In this document: one piece after another, positions 44,641 to 52,417 of the stretch | How the letters are laid out: every line of letters starts with the position of its first letter | Position numbering within the stretch: position 1 is the first letter of the stretch | NCBI GenBank assembly: GCA_900752905.1 | Contig: CAADWX010000014.1 | Coordinates: 1 to 64,000, forward strand | Direction of reading: 5' to 3' | Source of the DNA: Bacilli bacterium | GTDB taxonomy: Bacteria > Bacillota_I > Bacilli_A > RF39 > UBA660 | Length of the DNA stretch: 64,000 nt | Made by a program: the position numbers and the translations under genes | The notes under the pieces: model-generated | What the model saw: the letters and a program-made list of their open reading frames with translations, nothing else | The model's database searches: none | What the model was told of the DNA's origin: nothing

Positions 44641-44877
44641 AGTTTTAGTAGATATTTTGGTTTGATATGTAGATACAATTTAAGATAAAGTCTTATAAAT
44701 AAAGGAATTATAAGAGGCTAAAAACTCTTAAATATAATAAGTATATTATATATAGCACTCACTCTTTACAGAGTGGTGCTTGTATATCTCTAATCTAATT
44801 TTTACAAATAATAAAATAAAAACATACACTTATATAATACTTACTTATTTTATAAGACATAAAAGGAGGAAACCAAA
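44641..44877. other. Hairpin-rich gap, candidate replication origin of the element
   Basis: Three inverted repeats in a row: CTTATAA/TTATAAG (44692-44714), AAGAG/CTCTT (44712-44729), and a stronger AGCACTCACTC/GAGTGGTGCT hairpin (44754-44780) with one bulged base. The last has no T tract. The rest is A/T-rich (unwinding-like). Position between the initiator-like and helicase genes supports an origin. Confidence 0.4.
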
Positions 44878-45711
44878 ATGGAAACATTGACAAAAGAAAA
44901 TTATAAGAATTATATTTCTAATGAAAGTAATATAAGAAAGATACCAACAGGTATAACGAAATTAAATGATATTTATGGTGGTGGTTTACCAAAAGGCTTA
45001 ACTATCATAGGAGCAAATACTGGGTTAGGAAAAACAACTCTTGCTCTACAATTAGCCGACAATATGGCAAAAGAAGAAAATACAAAGATATTATTTATCT
45101 CTTTGGAACTAACTAAATATGAATTAGTATCAAAGTCATTAAGTAGAATATCTTATTTAGATAACGACTTAACAAGTCATACACCAAATGACTTTATGTC
45201 AAATGAGGTTGAAAATATTGACCCGTATTTTGACTTATATGAGCCAATAGGAAACAATATTTATATAGTTGATAATATGCCTCATATAAAAGACATTTCT
45301 AAAACTATAAACGATTTTAGCCGTATGTTTAAGAATAGTAATGTTATTGTTATCATTGATTACTTACAATTTATATGTTGTGATAGTAGCAACGACAAAC
45401 AAAATATAGATATGATTACAAGAGAATTAAAAGCACTTGCTAATAAATACAACATATCTATTATGGCGATTAGTAGTTTAAGCCGTGAGGGAGCAAAAAG
45501 AAATGATATATCATCATTTAAAGAAAGTGGTAGTATAGAATATACAGCAGACTATCTTATAATTATGTATCAAAAGGAAAATACAAATAGATTGGCTTTC
45601 ACTGACAATACGGACACCATAACAATAGAGTTTTTAAAAAATAGGTTTGGTGTCAAAGGACAATTTGATTTAAAATATTTAGGCAATTATGCCACATTTA
45701 AGGAACTTTAA
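44878..45711 (+). CDS. DnaB-like replicative helicase (RecA-fold ATPase)
   Basis: 277 aa, only the C-terminal RecA-like half of DnaB. Walker A IGANTGLGKTTLALQLADNM, Walker B VIVIIDYLQFI, then MAISSLSREGAKRNDISSFK and ESGSIEYTADYLIIMY, the DnaB H3/H4 motifs with the arginine-containing loop. AAAGGAGG precedes the ATG. The missing N-terminal domain means that it probably depends on the initiator next door for loading. A terminator overlaps its stop. Confidence 0.85.
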   Translation: METLTKENYKNYISNESNIRKIPTGITKLNDIYGGGLPKGLTIIGANTGLGKTTLALQLADNMAKEENTKILFISLELTKYELVSKSLSRISYLDNDLTSHTPNDFMSNEVENIDPYFDLYEPIGNNIYIVDNMPHIKDISKTINDFSRMFKNSNVIVIIDYLQFICCDSSNDKQNIDMITRELKALANKYNISIMAISSLSREGAKRNDISSFKESGSIEYTADYLIIMYQKENTNRLAFTDNTDTITIEFLKNRFGVKGQFDLKYLGNYATFKEL

Positions 45712-45730
45712 CGAGTTCCTTTTTTTATTT
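45700..45730 (+). terminator. Terminator of the helicase gene
   Basis: AAGGAACT-TTAACG-AGTTCCTTTTTTT, strong stem overlapping the stop codon. Confidence 0.85.
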
Positions 45731-45758
45731 TGAAAAATTGTATGGTCGTTTGATTTTA

Positions 45759-45826
45759 GGGCAACCTGTTGCTATAAGAAAGTGATTAGGAATTACTACA
45801 AAAGCCACCCCGACCTATAATCACAA
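45759..45826. other. Two inverted repeats before the second HTH gene
   Basis: GCAAC-CT-GTTGC (45761-45772), then GTGATTAGG (45782-45790) with CCTATAATCAC (45814-45824; two extra bases), enclosing CAAAAGCCACCCCGA. This gene-free block could be an origin of transfer, an operator or an RNA control element. I cannot tell which. Confidence 0.35.
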
Positions 45827-45836
45827 GGAGGAAATA

Positions 45837-46022
45837 TTGAAACAAAGATTTTTAACCCTTGCCGAGGTATGTGATAGCCTACATATCTCTATTGGCTATT
45901 TAAAAGGGCTTATTGATAAAGGAAAGGTTAAGGCTATTAAATCATCAAAAAATTATTTAATAAGTGAATTTGAATACTTAAAACTTATTGAAAATATGGA
46001 GGTAAAACAAAATGACAAATAA
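45837..46022 (+). CDS. Excisionase-like small HTH protein (TTG start)
   Basis: 61 aa. FLTLAEVCDSLHISIGYLKG then LIDKGKVKAIKSSKNYLIS: a MerR/excisionase-type HTH with wing. TTG start at 45837, with AAGGAGG at the right distance. The next gene starts within its last codons (ATGACAAATAA). It is the second small HTH protein of the element; one or both may direct the recombinase toward excision. Confidence 0.7.
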   Translation: MKQRFLTLAEVCDSLHISIGYLKGLIDKGKVKAIKSSKNYLISEFEYLKLIENMEVKQNDK

Positions 46023-46320
46023 TAAAGTAAGTATTGATTTAGATATTGAGGACTTATTAGGACTTAAAGAACCACAAAAAGGCACTCTTGAATATGACCT
46101 AAACTTTATAATAAATAATGGTATGGAAGAATATCTAAAACAACAAGAGGAAGAAAAACAAAAAGATAGAGAATTTATTGAAATGTTTAAAAGAAATTAT
46201 GATGAGATAGTTAAGTTTATATCTCTTGACCACCAAAAAAGAATAGCAGTTGATTGTTTTACTTGTCTTAAAGGTATGGACTTGTCTAAACAATATGGTA
46301 AACCAAAACAAAAGAGATAA
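46012..46320 (+). CDS. Small hypothetical protein of the element
   Basis: 102 aa, charged and helical (YLKQQEEEKQKDREFIEMFK). Overlaps the preceding HTH gene by 11 bases, with GGAGG upstream. No family recognised. It ends at a strong hairpin (46310-46355). Confidence 0.6.
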   Translation: MTNNKVSIDLDIEDLLGLKEPQKGTLEYDLNFIINNGMEEYLKQQEEEKQKDREFIEMFKRNYDEIVKFISLDHQKRIAVDCFTCLKGMDLSKQYGKPKQKR

Positions 46321-46355
46321 GTTAAGTATGTAGATACTTGCTTATCTCTTATTTT
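46310..46355. terminator. Terminator between converging genes near the right end of the element
   Basis: AGAGATAAG with CTTATCTCT and an inner AAGTAT-GTAG-ATACTT, followed by TATTTT. It serves the plus-strand gene ending at 46320 and may also serve the minus-strand gene ending at 46357. Confidence 0.75.
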
Positions 46356-46356
46356 C

Positions 46357-46581
46357 TTACTTATTCATCAGTTCGTTGTATTGCTTAATCTCCTTTGTGT
46401 TATTCTTTTTGAACTCTTGCGTAAACTCTTTCATTAACTCTTGTTTATGATTTTCTAATAAGATTTTATCTTCCTTATCAATTCTATCATCTTTTAACAT
46501 TTGTTGAGTGATTAAAAGTTCTATCATCATATTATTCATATCTTCGGTTAGATTAAATCGTAAATCCCAATTTTTTACCAT
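46357..46581 (-). CDS. Small hypothetical protein at the right end of the element
   Basis: 74 aa, Met/Glu/Lys-rich and helical (NNMMIELLITQQMLKDDRID, HKQELMKEFTQEFKKNN). AAAGGAG lies before the ATG. Last gene of the element on this side, transcribed toward the plus-strand genes. No family recognised. Confidence 0.55.
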   Translation of the reverse strand: MVKNWDLRFNLTEDMNNMMIELLITQQMLKDDRIDKEDKILLENHKQELMKEFTQEFKKNNTKEIKQYNELMNK

Positions 46582-46659
46582 ATAAAACTCCTTTTTGTTA
46601 AATTTTTGAAAAAATCTAATCTTGACTTTTCCCTTTATTTATCAATATGTGTTCTATAT

Positions 46660-46685
46660 GTTATCACTTTCTTAGCACTCATGTG
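46660..46685. other. attR: right attachment site of the element
   Basis: Arm GTTATCACTTT (46660-46670), then CTTAGCACTCA and the core TGTG (46682-46685). Beyond the core lies the 5' part of the coat gene. With the attL half, the arms form an inverted repeat whose centre falls on the first TG of the core. Confidence 0.85.
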
Positions 46686-46815
46686 GTATTTCATGATAAA
46701 ACTCTTTTTCTACACATTTTGTAATAGTAGGTTCTATTACTTGTTGTTCCATACAACAATTCCCTTGTGGCATCATTCCAATATTCATTTGTCTATTACA
46801 ACAATTTCTAAACAT
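46672..46815 (-). pseudogene. 5' part of an interrupted CotD-like spore coat gene
   Basis: ATG at 46815 with AAGGGGG about nine bases upstream. Reads MFRNCCNRQMNIGMMPQGNC, then CMEQQVIEPTITKCVEKEFY and HEIPH. After that it enters the element (EC, stop at 46672). CotD relatives continue IPHVCPIHT, which is exactly how the fragment at 37834-37969 begins. The 46840-46848 sequence CATATTATA (minus strand) matches the sigma-K type -10 CATAnnnTA. As it stands the gene would yield a 47-residue truncated product. Confidence 0.88.
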
Positions 46816-46839
46816 AATTATTTTCCCCCTTATCTAGTT

Positions 46840-46848
46840 TATAATATG
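46840..46848 (-). promoter_or_regulatory. Possible sigma-K type -10 element of the coat gene
   Basis: Minus strand CATATTATA fits CATAnnnTA. I do not see a clear matching -35 (AC) at 16-17 bases, and the same bases could serve another sigma factor. Confidence 0.35.
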
Positions 46849-46885
46849 AGCTTAAATACTTTATGAATATGTTAAATGTCTTAAA

Positions 46886-46914
46886 AGATAAAAAAAAGTT
46901 CTTTTTTAGAACTT
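46886..46914 (-). terminator. Terminator after the M3-type peptidase gene
   Basis: Minus strand: AAAGTTCT-AAAAA-AGAACTTTTTTTT, overlapping the stop at 46906. Confidence 0.7.
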
Positions 46915-48048
46915 TCTTAATCTATCTATTTCTTTTTTTATTACTTTATTAATTTCTTGTGGTTCTATATTTAGTTCCTCCATTGTTTTAATATTGAATC
47001 CATATGTCCTTATACCCATTATTTTATTATATATTTTTATTCCTTCATCATAGTTTTCTTTTATTTTAGCGTCACAATAAATAGCCAATATACCACCAAT
47101 ACTATATTTTAATGTTTCTGTAATATTTTCAAGATTATAAAAATGATTTTCATCTGTAAAAAGTATATTAGAAAATTGTTCCATATTGCAATAATCATAA
47201 TGTCTTTTTAATATATCTTTTTCTTCCAATGTAGTAAATAAAAGAGCTTCATAGGTATTATTATATATTTCTGTATAAAATGCGATAAAATTGGCTAAAT
47301 TACTATTTTTATCTATTCCTTTTTCTAAAAAATATTCATATGCTTGTTTTTCATAAAACTGAGAATTAAATTCTGATAGTTTTGATGTAATTAAATATTT
47401 TTCTAATGTATTTGATGTGCTGCTTAAAGATAAATTTTTAAAATCTATTGCATGACCTAATTCATGTATTATTGTTACTAATTCTTCTAATGTATATTTT
47501 TCATTACTCTGACAATATATAGTTATTATTGGATTATTTTTATAAATACAATTACACATTCCTAAATAATCTCCATCATCTAACACTTTAATAATTCTTC
47601 CCTCTTTTATTATAGAATCAACAAATTCTATATCTTTTTGGTGGTTTTCATAAAAAAAATCATGTAACATTTCATATAATTCTTTTTCACTGAATCGTTC
47701 TTCTGCATATATAGGATATTCTAAATTCTTTAATTTTTTTGACAATGTTATACATGCCTTATAGAATATATCATTATAATATTCTTTATTCTTAACAATA
47801 TCTTTAAAAAGTGAATTTTCATATTTATTATACATTTCTGTTGATTTTATAATAATATTTTTATTCTTTTTTTCAAAATTACGTAATAAAGGCATTTCAT
47901 ATTCCTCTATATTACATATATTCATTATTGAACATATGCTATCTAAAATAATATTTTTATCATTTTTTGTTGTTGATTTATTTAAATCTTCTCTTATACT
48001 TTTCATTTCATTAATGAGTATTTTTTTTGAATTACCAAAAATCTCCAT
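46906..48048 (-). CDS. M3-like zinc metallopeptidase (oligoendopeptidase-type)
   Basis: 380 aa. Zinc site HELGHAIDF in LVTIIHELGHAIDFKNLS, with further acidic residues after it (TNTLEKYLITSKLSEFNSQF). The C-terminal half (YNNTYEALLFTTLEEKDIL, KHYDYCNMEQ) has the helical feel of the M3/oligoendopeptidase F fold, but the protein is shorter than usual PepF (about 600). I start at the ATG at 48048 with GGGGG before it. Probably a cytoplasmic peptidase. It lies directly downstream of pgsA (16 bases). Confidence 0.75.
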   Translation of the reverse strand: MEIFGNSKKILINEMKSIREDLNKSTTKNDKNIILDSICSIMNICNIEEYEMPLLRNFEKKNKNIIIKSTEMYNKYENSLFKDIVKNKEYYNDIFYKACITLSKKLKNLEYPIYAEERFSEKELYEMLHDFFYENHQKDIEFVDSIIKEGRIIKVLDDGDYLGMCNCIYKNNPIITIYCQSNEKYTLEELVTIIHELGHAIDFKNLSLSSTSNTLEKYLITSKLSEFNSQFYEKQAYEYFLEKGIDKNSNLANFIAFYTEIYNNTYEALLFTTLEEKDILKRHYDYCNMEQFSNILFTDENHFYNLENITETLKYSIGGILAIYCDAKIKENYDEGIKIYNKIMGIRTYGFNIKTMEELNIEPQEINKVIKKEIDRLRKF

Positions 48049-48064
48049 AAAATCCCCCATTTTT

Positions 48065-48658
48065 TTATTTGTTTTGTTTTGTTAGCTTTATACTTCTTGT
48101 TAAATAATTAACTATTGTGGCAAGTTGTAATATTAAAGTTATTATTGCAATTATTTTTATAAATATTAAATTTATATTAAAATAAATTGAACAAAAAATT
48201 AATACTAAATATATATACAAAAAAGTTGCTTTTACTTTTCCTATATAAGAAGAATATGGATTTTTATTTTTTAATTTGTCATTTATACCTATTACAGCTA
48301 TAACTAGTTCTAAAAATAAAAATATTAATATATTTCTATTTACTATTGAAAGTGAAATTATTATTGTACCAGTAAATACTTTATCAGTTATTGCATCTAA
48401 ATCTTTTCCAAATTCACTAACTAAATTATATTTTCTTGCTATATATCCATCAAATAAATCTGTTATTGAAAATAATGCAGTAAATATACCTGCAAGAGTA
48501 AATTGTTTAAATAATGATAAAGGTATTATTATAAAAGGAGAAAACAATCTCGAAAAGGTCAGTAAATTTGGTATTTGTTTTTTTCTTGTATTTTTTGATT
48601 TTAAATCATTTAAGAAGTTCATTAATTGAGTTTTATATTTATTTGCTATATCTTTCAT
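48065..48658 (-). CDS. pgsA: CDP-alcohol phosphatidyltransferase (PgsA-like)
   Basis: 197 aa, integral membrane enzyme. Motif DLFDGYIARKYNLVSEFGKD then LDAITDK fits DxxDGxxARxxxxxxxxGxxxDxxxD, the CDP-alcohol phosphotransferase site with catalytic Asp residues. Several hydrophobic helices follow. The family makes phosphatidylglycerol phosphate from CDP-diacylglycerol and glycerol 3-phosphate; other alcohols are possible. GGGAGG lies before the ATG. It follows ffh with 20 bases between. Confidence 0.85.
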   Translation of the reverse strand: MKDIANKYKTQLMNFLNDLKSKNTRKKQIPNLLTFSRLFSPFIIIPLSLFKQFTLAGIFTALFSITDLFDGYIARKYNLVSEFGKDLDAITDKVFTGTIIISLSIVNRNILIFLFLELVIAVIGINDKLKNKNPYSSYIGKVKATFLYIYLVLIFCSIYFNINLIFIKIIAIITLILQLATIVNYLTRSIKLTKQNK

Positions 48659-48678
48659 ATTTGTTCCTCCCTATTTAT

Positions 48679-49986
48679 TTAAAATGGCATTTTGAAATTA
48701 CCATTTTTCATCATTTTCATCATACGCTTCATTTCTTCAAATTGTTTTAATAATCTATTTACCTCTTCTACACTTCTTCCACTACCTTTTGCAATCCTTT
48801 GCTTTCTACTTGCTTTTAAAATAGAAGGATTTTGTCTTTCTTCTTTAGTCATAGATTGTATTATAGCTTCTATATGTGCCATATCTTTTGGATTTATTTT
48901 TACATTATTTAATCCCATTTTTTTTGCTCCTGGTATTAATTTAATTAGACTTTCTAATGGGCCTAGTTTTTTTATTTGATGAAGTTGATTTAAAAAATCC
49001 TCTAAATCAAATTTACCTTGTTGCATTTTTTTTGCTGCTTCTAATGCTTCTTTTTCATCAATTTCTGCTTCGGCTTTTTCAACCATGCTCATTAAGTCAC
49101 CCATACCAAGTATACGAGTTGCCATTCTATCAGGATAAAATTCTTCTAATCCATCCATTTTTTCAGATACACCTATAAACTTAATTGGTACATTAGTTAA
49201 ATGTCTAATTGAAAGAGCTGCCCCTCCTCTTGTATCACCATCTAACTTAGTTAATATAGCTCCTGTTAAATTTAATGCATCATTAAATCCTTGTATAACA
49301 TTTATAGCATCTTGACCCATCATACTGTCTATAACAAGTAGTGTTTCATCTGGTTTTACAATTTCAGTTATATCTTTTAACTCTTGCATTAATTCTTCAT
49401 CAATATGAAGACGACCTGCTGTATCTATTAAAATATAATCATGTTTATTTTCATGAGCATACTCAAGTGCATTTTTAACTATTTCTCTAGGATCTTTTTT
49501 TCCTTCTTCAAAAACAGCTATATTTAGTTCACGTCCTAATTGTTTTAATTGATCTATTGCGGCTGGTCTATATACATCGCATGCTACCATAAGAGGATTT
49601 TTCTTGTATTTTTTTCTTAAAAGATTAGCAAGTTTTGCTATTGTAGTTGTTTTACCACTACCTTGTAAACCAACTAACATTGTTATTGTTGGATTACCAC
49701 TAGTAGTAAGTGGGGCTTGTTCTCCTCCTAATAATTCTACAAGTTCATCTTTTACTATTTTTACAAACATTTCTCCTGGTTTTAATGATTTAGCAACTTC
49801 TGTTCCAAGTGCTTTTTCTTTTACTGTATTTATAAATTCTTTTACAACTGTGTAATTTACGTCAGCTTCAAGTAAAGCAAGTCTAATTTCTCTTGTAATT
49901 TCAGATATATTACTTTCTGTTATCTTTCCATAACCTTTTATTTTATCCATTACACTTTGTAGTCTATCACTTAAATTTTCAAACAT
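48679..49986 (-). CDS. ffh: Signal recognition particle protein
   Basis: 435 aa. SRP54 GTPase that binds signal sequences and, with 4.5S/6S RNA and FtsY, delivers proteins to the membrane. N-domain, then G-domain: VGLQGSGKTTTIAKLANLL, ACDVYRPAAIDQLKQL, ILIDTAGRLHIDEELM, TKLDGDTRGGAALSI. The M-domain with its Met-rich end (MMKMMKNGNFKMPF) closes the protein. GGTGATAAA lies before the ATG. Confidence 0.97.
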   Translation of the reverse strand: MFENLSDRLQSVMDKIKGYGKITESNISEITREIRLALLEADVNYTVVKEFINTVKEKALGTEVAKSLKPGEMFVKIVKDELVELLGGEQAPLTTSGNPTITMLVGLQGSGKTTTIAKLANLLRKKYKKNPLMVACDVYRPAAIDQLKQLGRELNIAVFEEGKKDPREIVKNALEYAHENKHDYILIDTAGRLHIDEELMQELKDITEIVKPDETLLVIDSMMGQDAINVIQGFNDALNLTGAILTKLDGDTRGGAALSIRHLTNVPIKFIGVSEKMDGLEEFYPDRMATRILGMGDLMSMVEKAEAEIDEKEALEAAKKMQQGKFDLEDFLNQLHQIKKLGPLESLIKLIPGAKKMGLNNVKINPKDMAHIEAIIQSMTKEERQNPSILKASRKQRIAKGSGRSVEEVNRLLKQFEEMKRMMKMMKNGNFKMPF

Positions 49987-50020
49987 TTTATCACCTTTTT
50001 TTATTATATATTAATTTGAA

Positions 50021-50050
50021 TTAAAAAGAAAGATATTTTTTATCTTCCTT
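50021..50050 (-). terminator. Terminator after infB
   Basis: Minus strand: GGAAGATA-AAAAA-TATCTTTC and TTTTT, overlapping the infB stop. Confidence 0.65.
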
Positions 50051-52136
50051 TTTCAACTAATTCATATGCTTCTATAATGTCTTTTACTTTAATGTCATTA
50101 AAGTTTTCTATTGTAATTCCACACTCAAATCCTTTTTTTACTTCTTTTACACTATCTTTTTCTCTTTGTAGTGAGTTAATCTGTCCATCATATACAACAA
50201 CACCATCACGTATAATACGTGCTTTAGCATCATTTTTTATAATTCCATCTATTACATATGATCCTGCTATAACTCCTACTTTAGAGAATTTAAACAATTG
50301 TCTTACCTCTGCTGATCCAAGTACTTTTTCTTCATATACTGGGTCTAACATACCTTTCATAGCTGCTTCCATTTCTTCTACTACTTTATAGATAATATCA
50401 TATAGTCTTATTTCAACACCATTTTCTTTAGCATAATCTCTAATACTATTATTAGGTCTTATATTAAATCCAATAATAATTGCATTTGATGCTTTAGCAA
50501 GAACTACATCACTTTCAGTAATAGCACCAACAGAGCTTCTAATTACTTTTATTCTTACATCTTCTACTTCTATTTTTTCAAGAGAATTTTTTACAGCTTC
50601 GCTAGAACCATTTACATCTGCTTTTACAATAACATTAATTTCTTTTAATCCTTCATTTATTTTAGAAAATAAATCATCAAGTGTTACAGCATCATTTGAC
50701 TTTCTATTATTTTGTTTTGCTTGTTCTTTTCTTTGATCAGATATTGATTTTGCTTGTTTTTCTGATTCAAATGCCATGAACTTATCTCCAGCTGTTGGTG
50801 TTTCACTAAGTCCTGTTATTTCAACTGGGCTTGAAGGATATGCTTCTGTTATTTCTTCTCCTTTATCATTTTTCATGACTCTTACCTTACCATAAGATGT
50901 ACCTACAACTAAAGGATCACCTAATCTTAATGTACCATTTTGTATTAATATTGTAGCTATAGGTCCTACTTGTTTATCAAGTCTTGATTCTATAACTGTT
51001 CCAAGAGCATAACGTGATGGGTTTGCTTTATATTGTTCCATTTCTGCTACAAGTAATATATTTTCTAATAGTTCATCAATATTAATATTTTCTTTTGCAG
51101 AAATTTCAGTATATATTGTATCCCCACCCCAATTATCTGGAGTAAGTCCACATTCAGATAATTCTGTTTTTACTCTCTCTGGATTTGCTCCTGGTTTATC
51201 TATTTTATTTATAGCAACTAAAATTGGTACTCCTGCTGCTTTTGCGTGGTCTATTGCTTCTCTTGTTTGTGGCATAACACCATCATCTGCAGCAACAATA
51301 ATTATTACTATATCTGTAATTGAAGCTCCTCTTGCTCTCATTTCTGTGAATGCTGCATGTCCTGGAGTATCTATAAATGTTATTGGTTTACCTTTATAGT
51401 TAATTTGATAAGCACTTATTGCTTGTGTTATTCCTCCGGCTTCACCAAGCGCTACATTAGTTTTTCTAATTGTATCTAGTAATGTAGTTTTACCATGATC
51501 TACATGTCCCATTATTGTTACAACAGGTGGTCTTTCTTTTAATTCTTCTTCTGAATCAATTACCTCAAAGTTTTCAAAGTTAGTAACATCTGCTGTTTCT
51601 TCTTTTTTTAGTTCTTTATTATATTCAAGTACTAATATAGATGCATTATCAAAATCTATTGAATTATTAGCTGTTGCCATTATTCCAAGTGAAAATAATT
51701 TTTTTACTAGTTCAACAGACGCAACACCTAACCTATTTGCTAAATCACTTACTGTCATATTTTCTGTATATAAAACAACATTTTCATTCTTATTATCATT
51801 AGATTTAAGTTTTTCTTTGTTTTTATACATTTCTTTTTTCTTGTTTGCTAATTCTTTTTTATTTACCTTTTGAGATGTTTGTGTAGCTTTTTTCTTTAAT
51901 TTTTGGACTGGAATACTATTATCTAAATCCGTTTCTTTTATTTTAATATCATTTACCAATTCTTCAACAGCCTCATCATCTACAATATTATCAACGAAGC
52001 TATCTAATTCAATGATATCATCTTCACTTAATAAATCATCTTCTCCATTTACATTTATTCCTAGTTCTCTACATTCTTTTAAAATTTCATTAACGCTTTT
52101 ATTTACATCTTGTGCATATTCTAAAACACTCATCAT
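50040..52136 (-). CDS. infB: Translation initiation factor IF-2
   Basis: 698 aa. GTPase that places fMet-tRNA on the 30S and joins the subunits. Small N-terminal IF2N domains ([20 protein letters not shown]), a Lys-rich linker ([20 protein letters not shown]), then the G-domain: [53 protein letters not shown]. Domains II-IV with [18 protein letters not shown] follow. The N-terminal part is short compared with Bacillus. I start at the ATG at 52136 (AGAGGTG upstream), not the GTG at 52145. Last gene of the rimP-nusA-rnpM operon. Confidence 0.96.
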   Translation of the reverse strand: MMSVLEYAQDVNKSVNEILKECRELGINVNGEDDLLSEDDIIELDSFVDNIVDDEAVEELVNDIKIKETDLDNSIPVQKLKKKATQTSQKVNKKELANKKKEMYKNKEKLKSNDNKNENVVLYTENMTVSDLANRLGVASVELVKKLFSLGIMATANNSIDFDNASILVLEYNKELKKEETADVTNFENFEVIDSEEELKERPPVVTIMGHVDHGKTTLLDTIRKTNVALGEAGGITQAISAYQINYKGKPITFIDTPGHAAFTEMRARGASITDIVIIIVAADDGVMPQTREAIDHAKAAGVPILVAINKIDKPGANPERVKTELSECGLTPDNWGGDTIYTEISAKENINIDELLENILLVAEMEQYKANPSRYALGTVIESRLDKQVGPIATILIQNGTLRLGDPLVVGTSYGKVRVMKNDKGEEITEAYPSSPVEITGLSETPTAGDKFMAFESEKQAKSISDQRKEQAKQNNRKSNDAVTLDDLFSKINEGLKEINVIVKADVNGSSEAVKNSLEKIEVEDVRIKVIRSSVGAITESDVVLAKASNAIIIGFNIRPNNSIRDYAKENGVEIRLYDIIYKVVEEMEAAMKGMLDPVYEEKVLGSAEVRQLFKFSKVGVIAGSYVIDGIIKNDAKARIIRDGVVVYDGQINSLQREKDSVKEVKKGFECGITIENFNDIKVKDIIEAYELVEKGR

Positions 52137-52152
52137 AAGCTTCACCTCTTTC

Positions 52153-52413
52153 TTATTTAACTATATTTAACAATTCATTATATACCTCTTCTTTAATAGT
52201 TGTATCTAAGATTTTATCTAAAACTTTACTTTTTTGGGCTTTTTCTATTACTTCAACACTCTTCTTTAGATAAGCCCCTCTTCCATTTGCTTTACCTGAT
52301 TCATCTACAAATACAAGACCATCTTTATTTTTAACAACTCTTATTAAATCTTTTTTTTCTAACTTTTCATGAGTTACTACACATGAACGCATTGGTATTT
52401 TTTTTGCCTTCAT
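52153..52413 (-). CDS. rnpM: RNase P modulator RnpM (YlxR)
   Basis: 86 aa. Signature [39 protein letters not shown] and [10 protein letters not shown], the YlxR fold. In Bacillus it binds RNase P RNA and modulates its activity. AGGGTGAT lies before the ATG, and it sits 4 bases after nusA and 16 before infB, the standard gene order. Confidence 0.93.
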   Translation of the reverse strand: MKAKKIPMRSCVVTHEKLEKKDLIRVVKNKDGLVFVDESGKANGRGAYLKKSVEVIEKAQKSKVLDKILDTTIKEEVYNELLNIVK

Positions 52414-52417
52414 ATAA

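Larger units (their letters stand above)
37972..46683. mobile_element. 8.7-kb serine-recombinase integrative element interrupting a CotD-like gene
   Basis: Bounded by TGTG cores at 37970-37973 and 46682-46685. Removing one core plus everything between leaves coat-gene bases 46815-46686, CACA, then 37969-37834: 270 bases, 89 codons plus stop, with the junction reading IPHVCPIHT. Joining the element ends gives an attP with GTTATCACTTT and AAAGTGATAAC arms at equal distance from a central TG. Cargo includes a large serine recombinase, a 28-residue peptide gene, regulators, a replication initiator-like protein, a DnaB-like helicase, small HTH proteins, a lipoprotein and a zinc-ribbon membrane protein. 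No relaxase, coupling ATPase, capsid or terminase was seen. Confidence 0.88.

Noticed and set aside
46606..46866. 86-codon plus-strand frame over the right element boundary
   Set aside because: It is the reverse of the 5' coat-gene fragment, crosses attR, and has no ribosome site.
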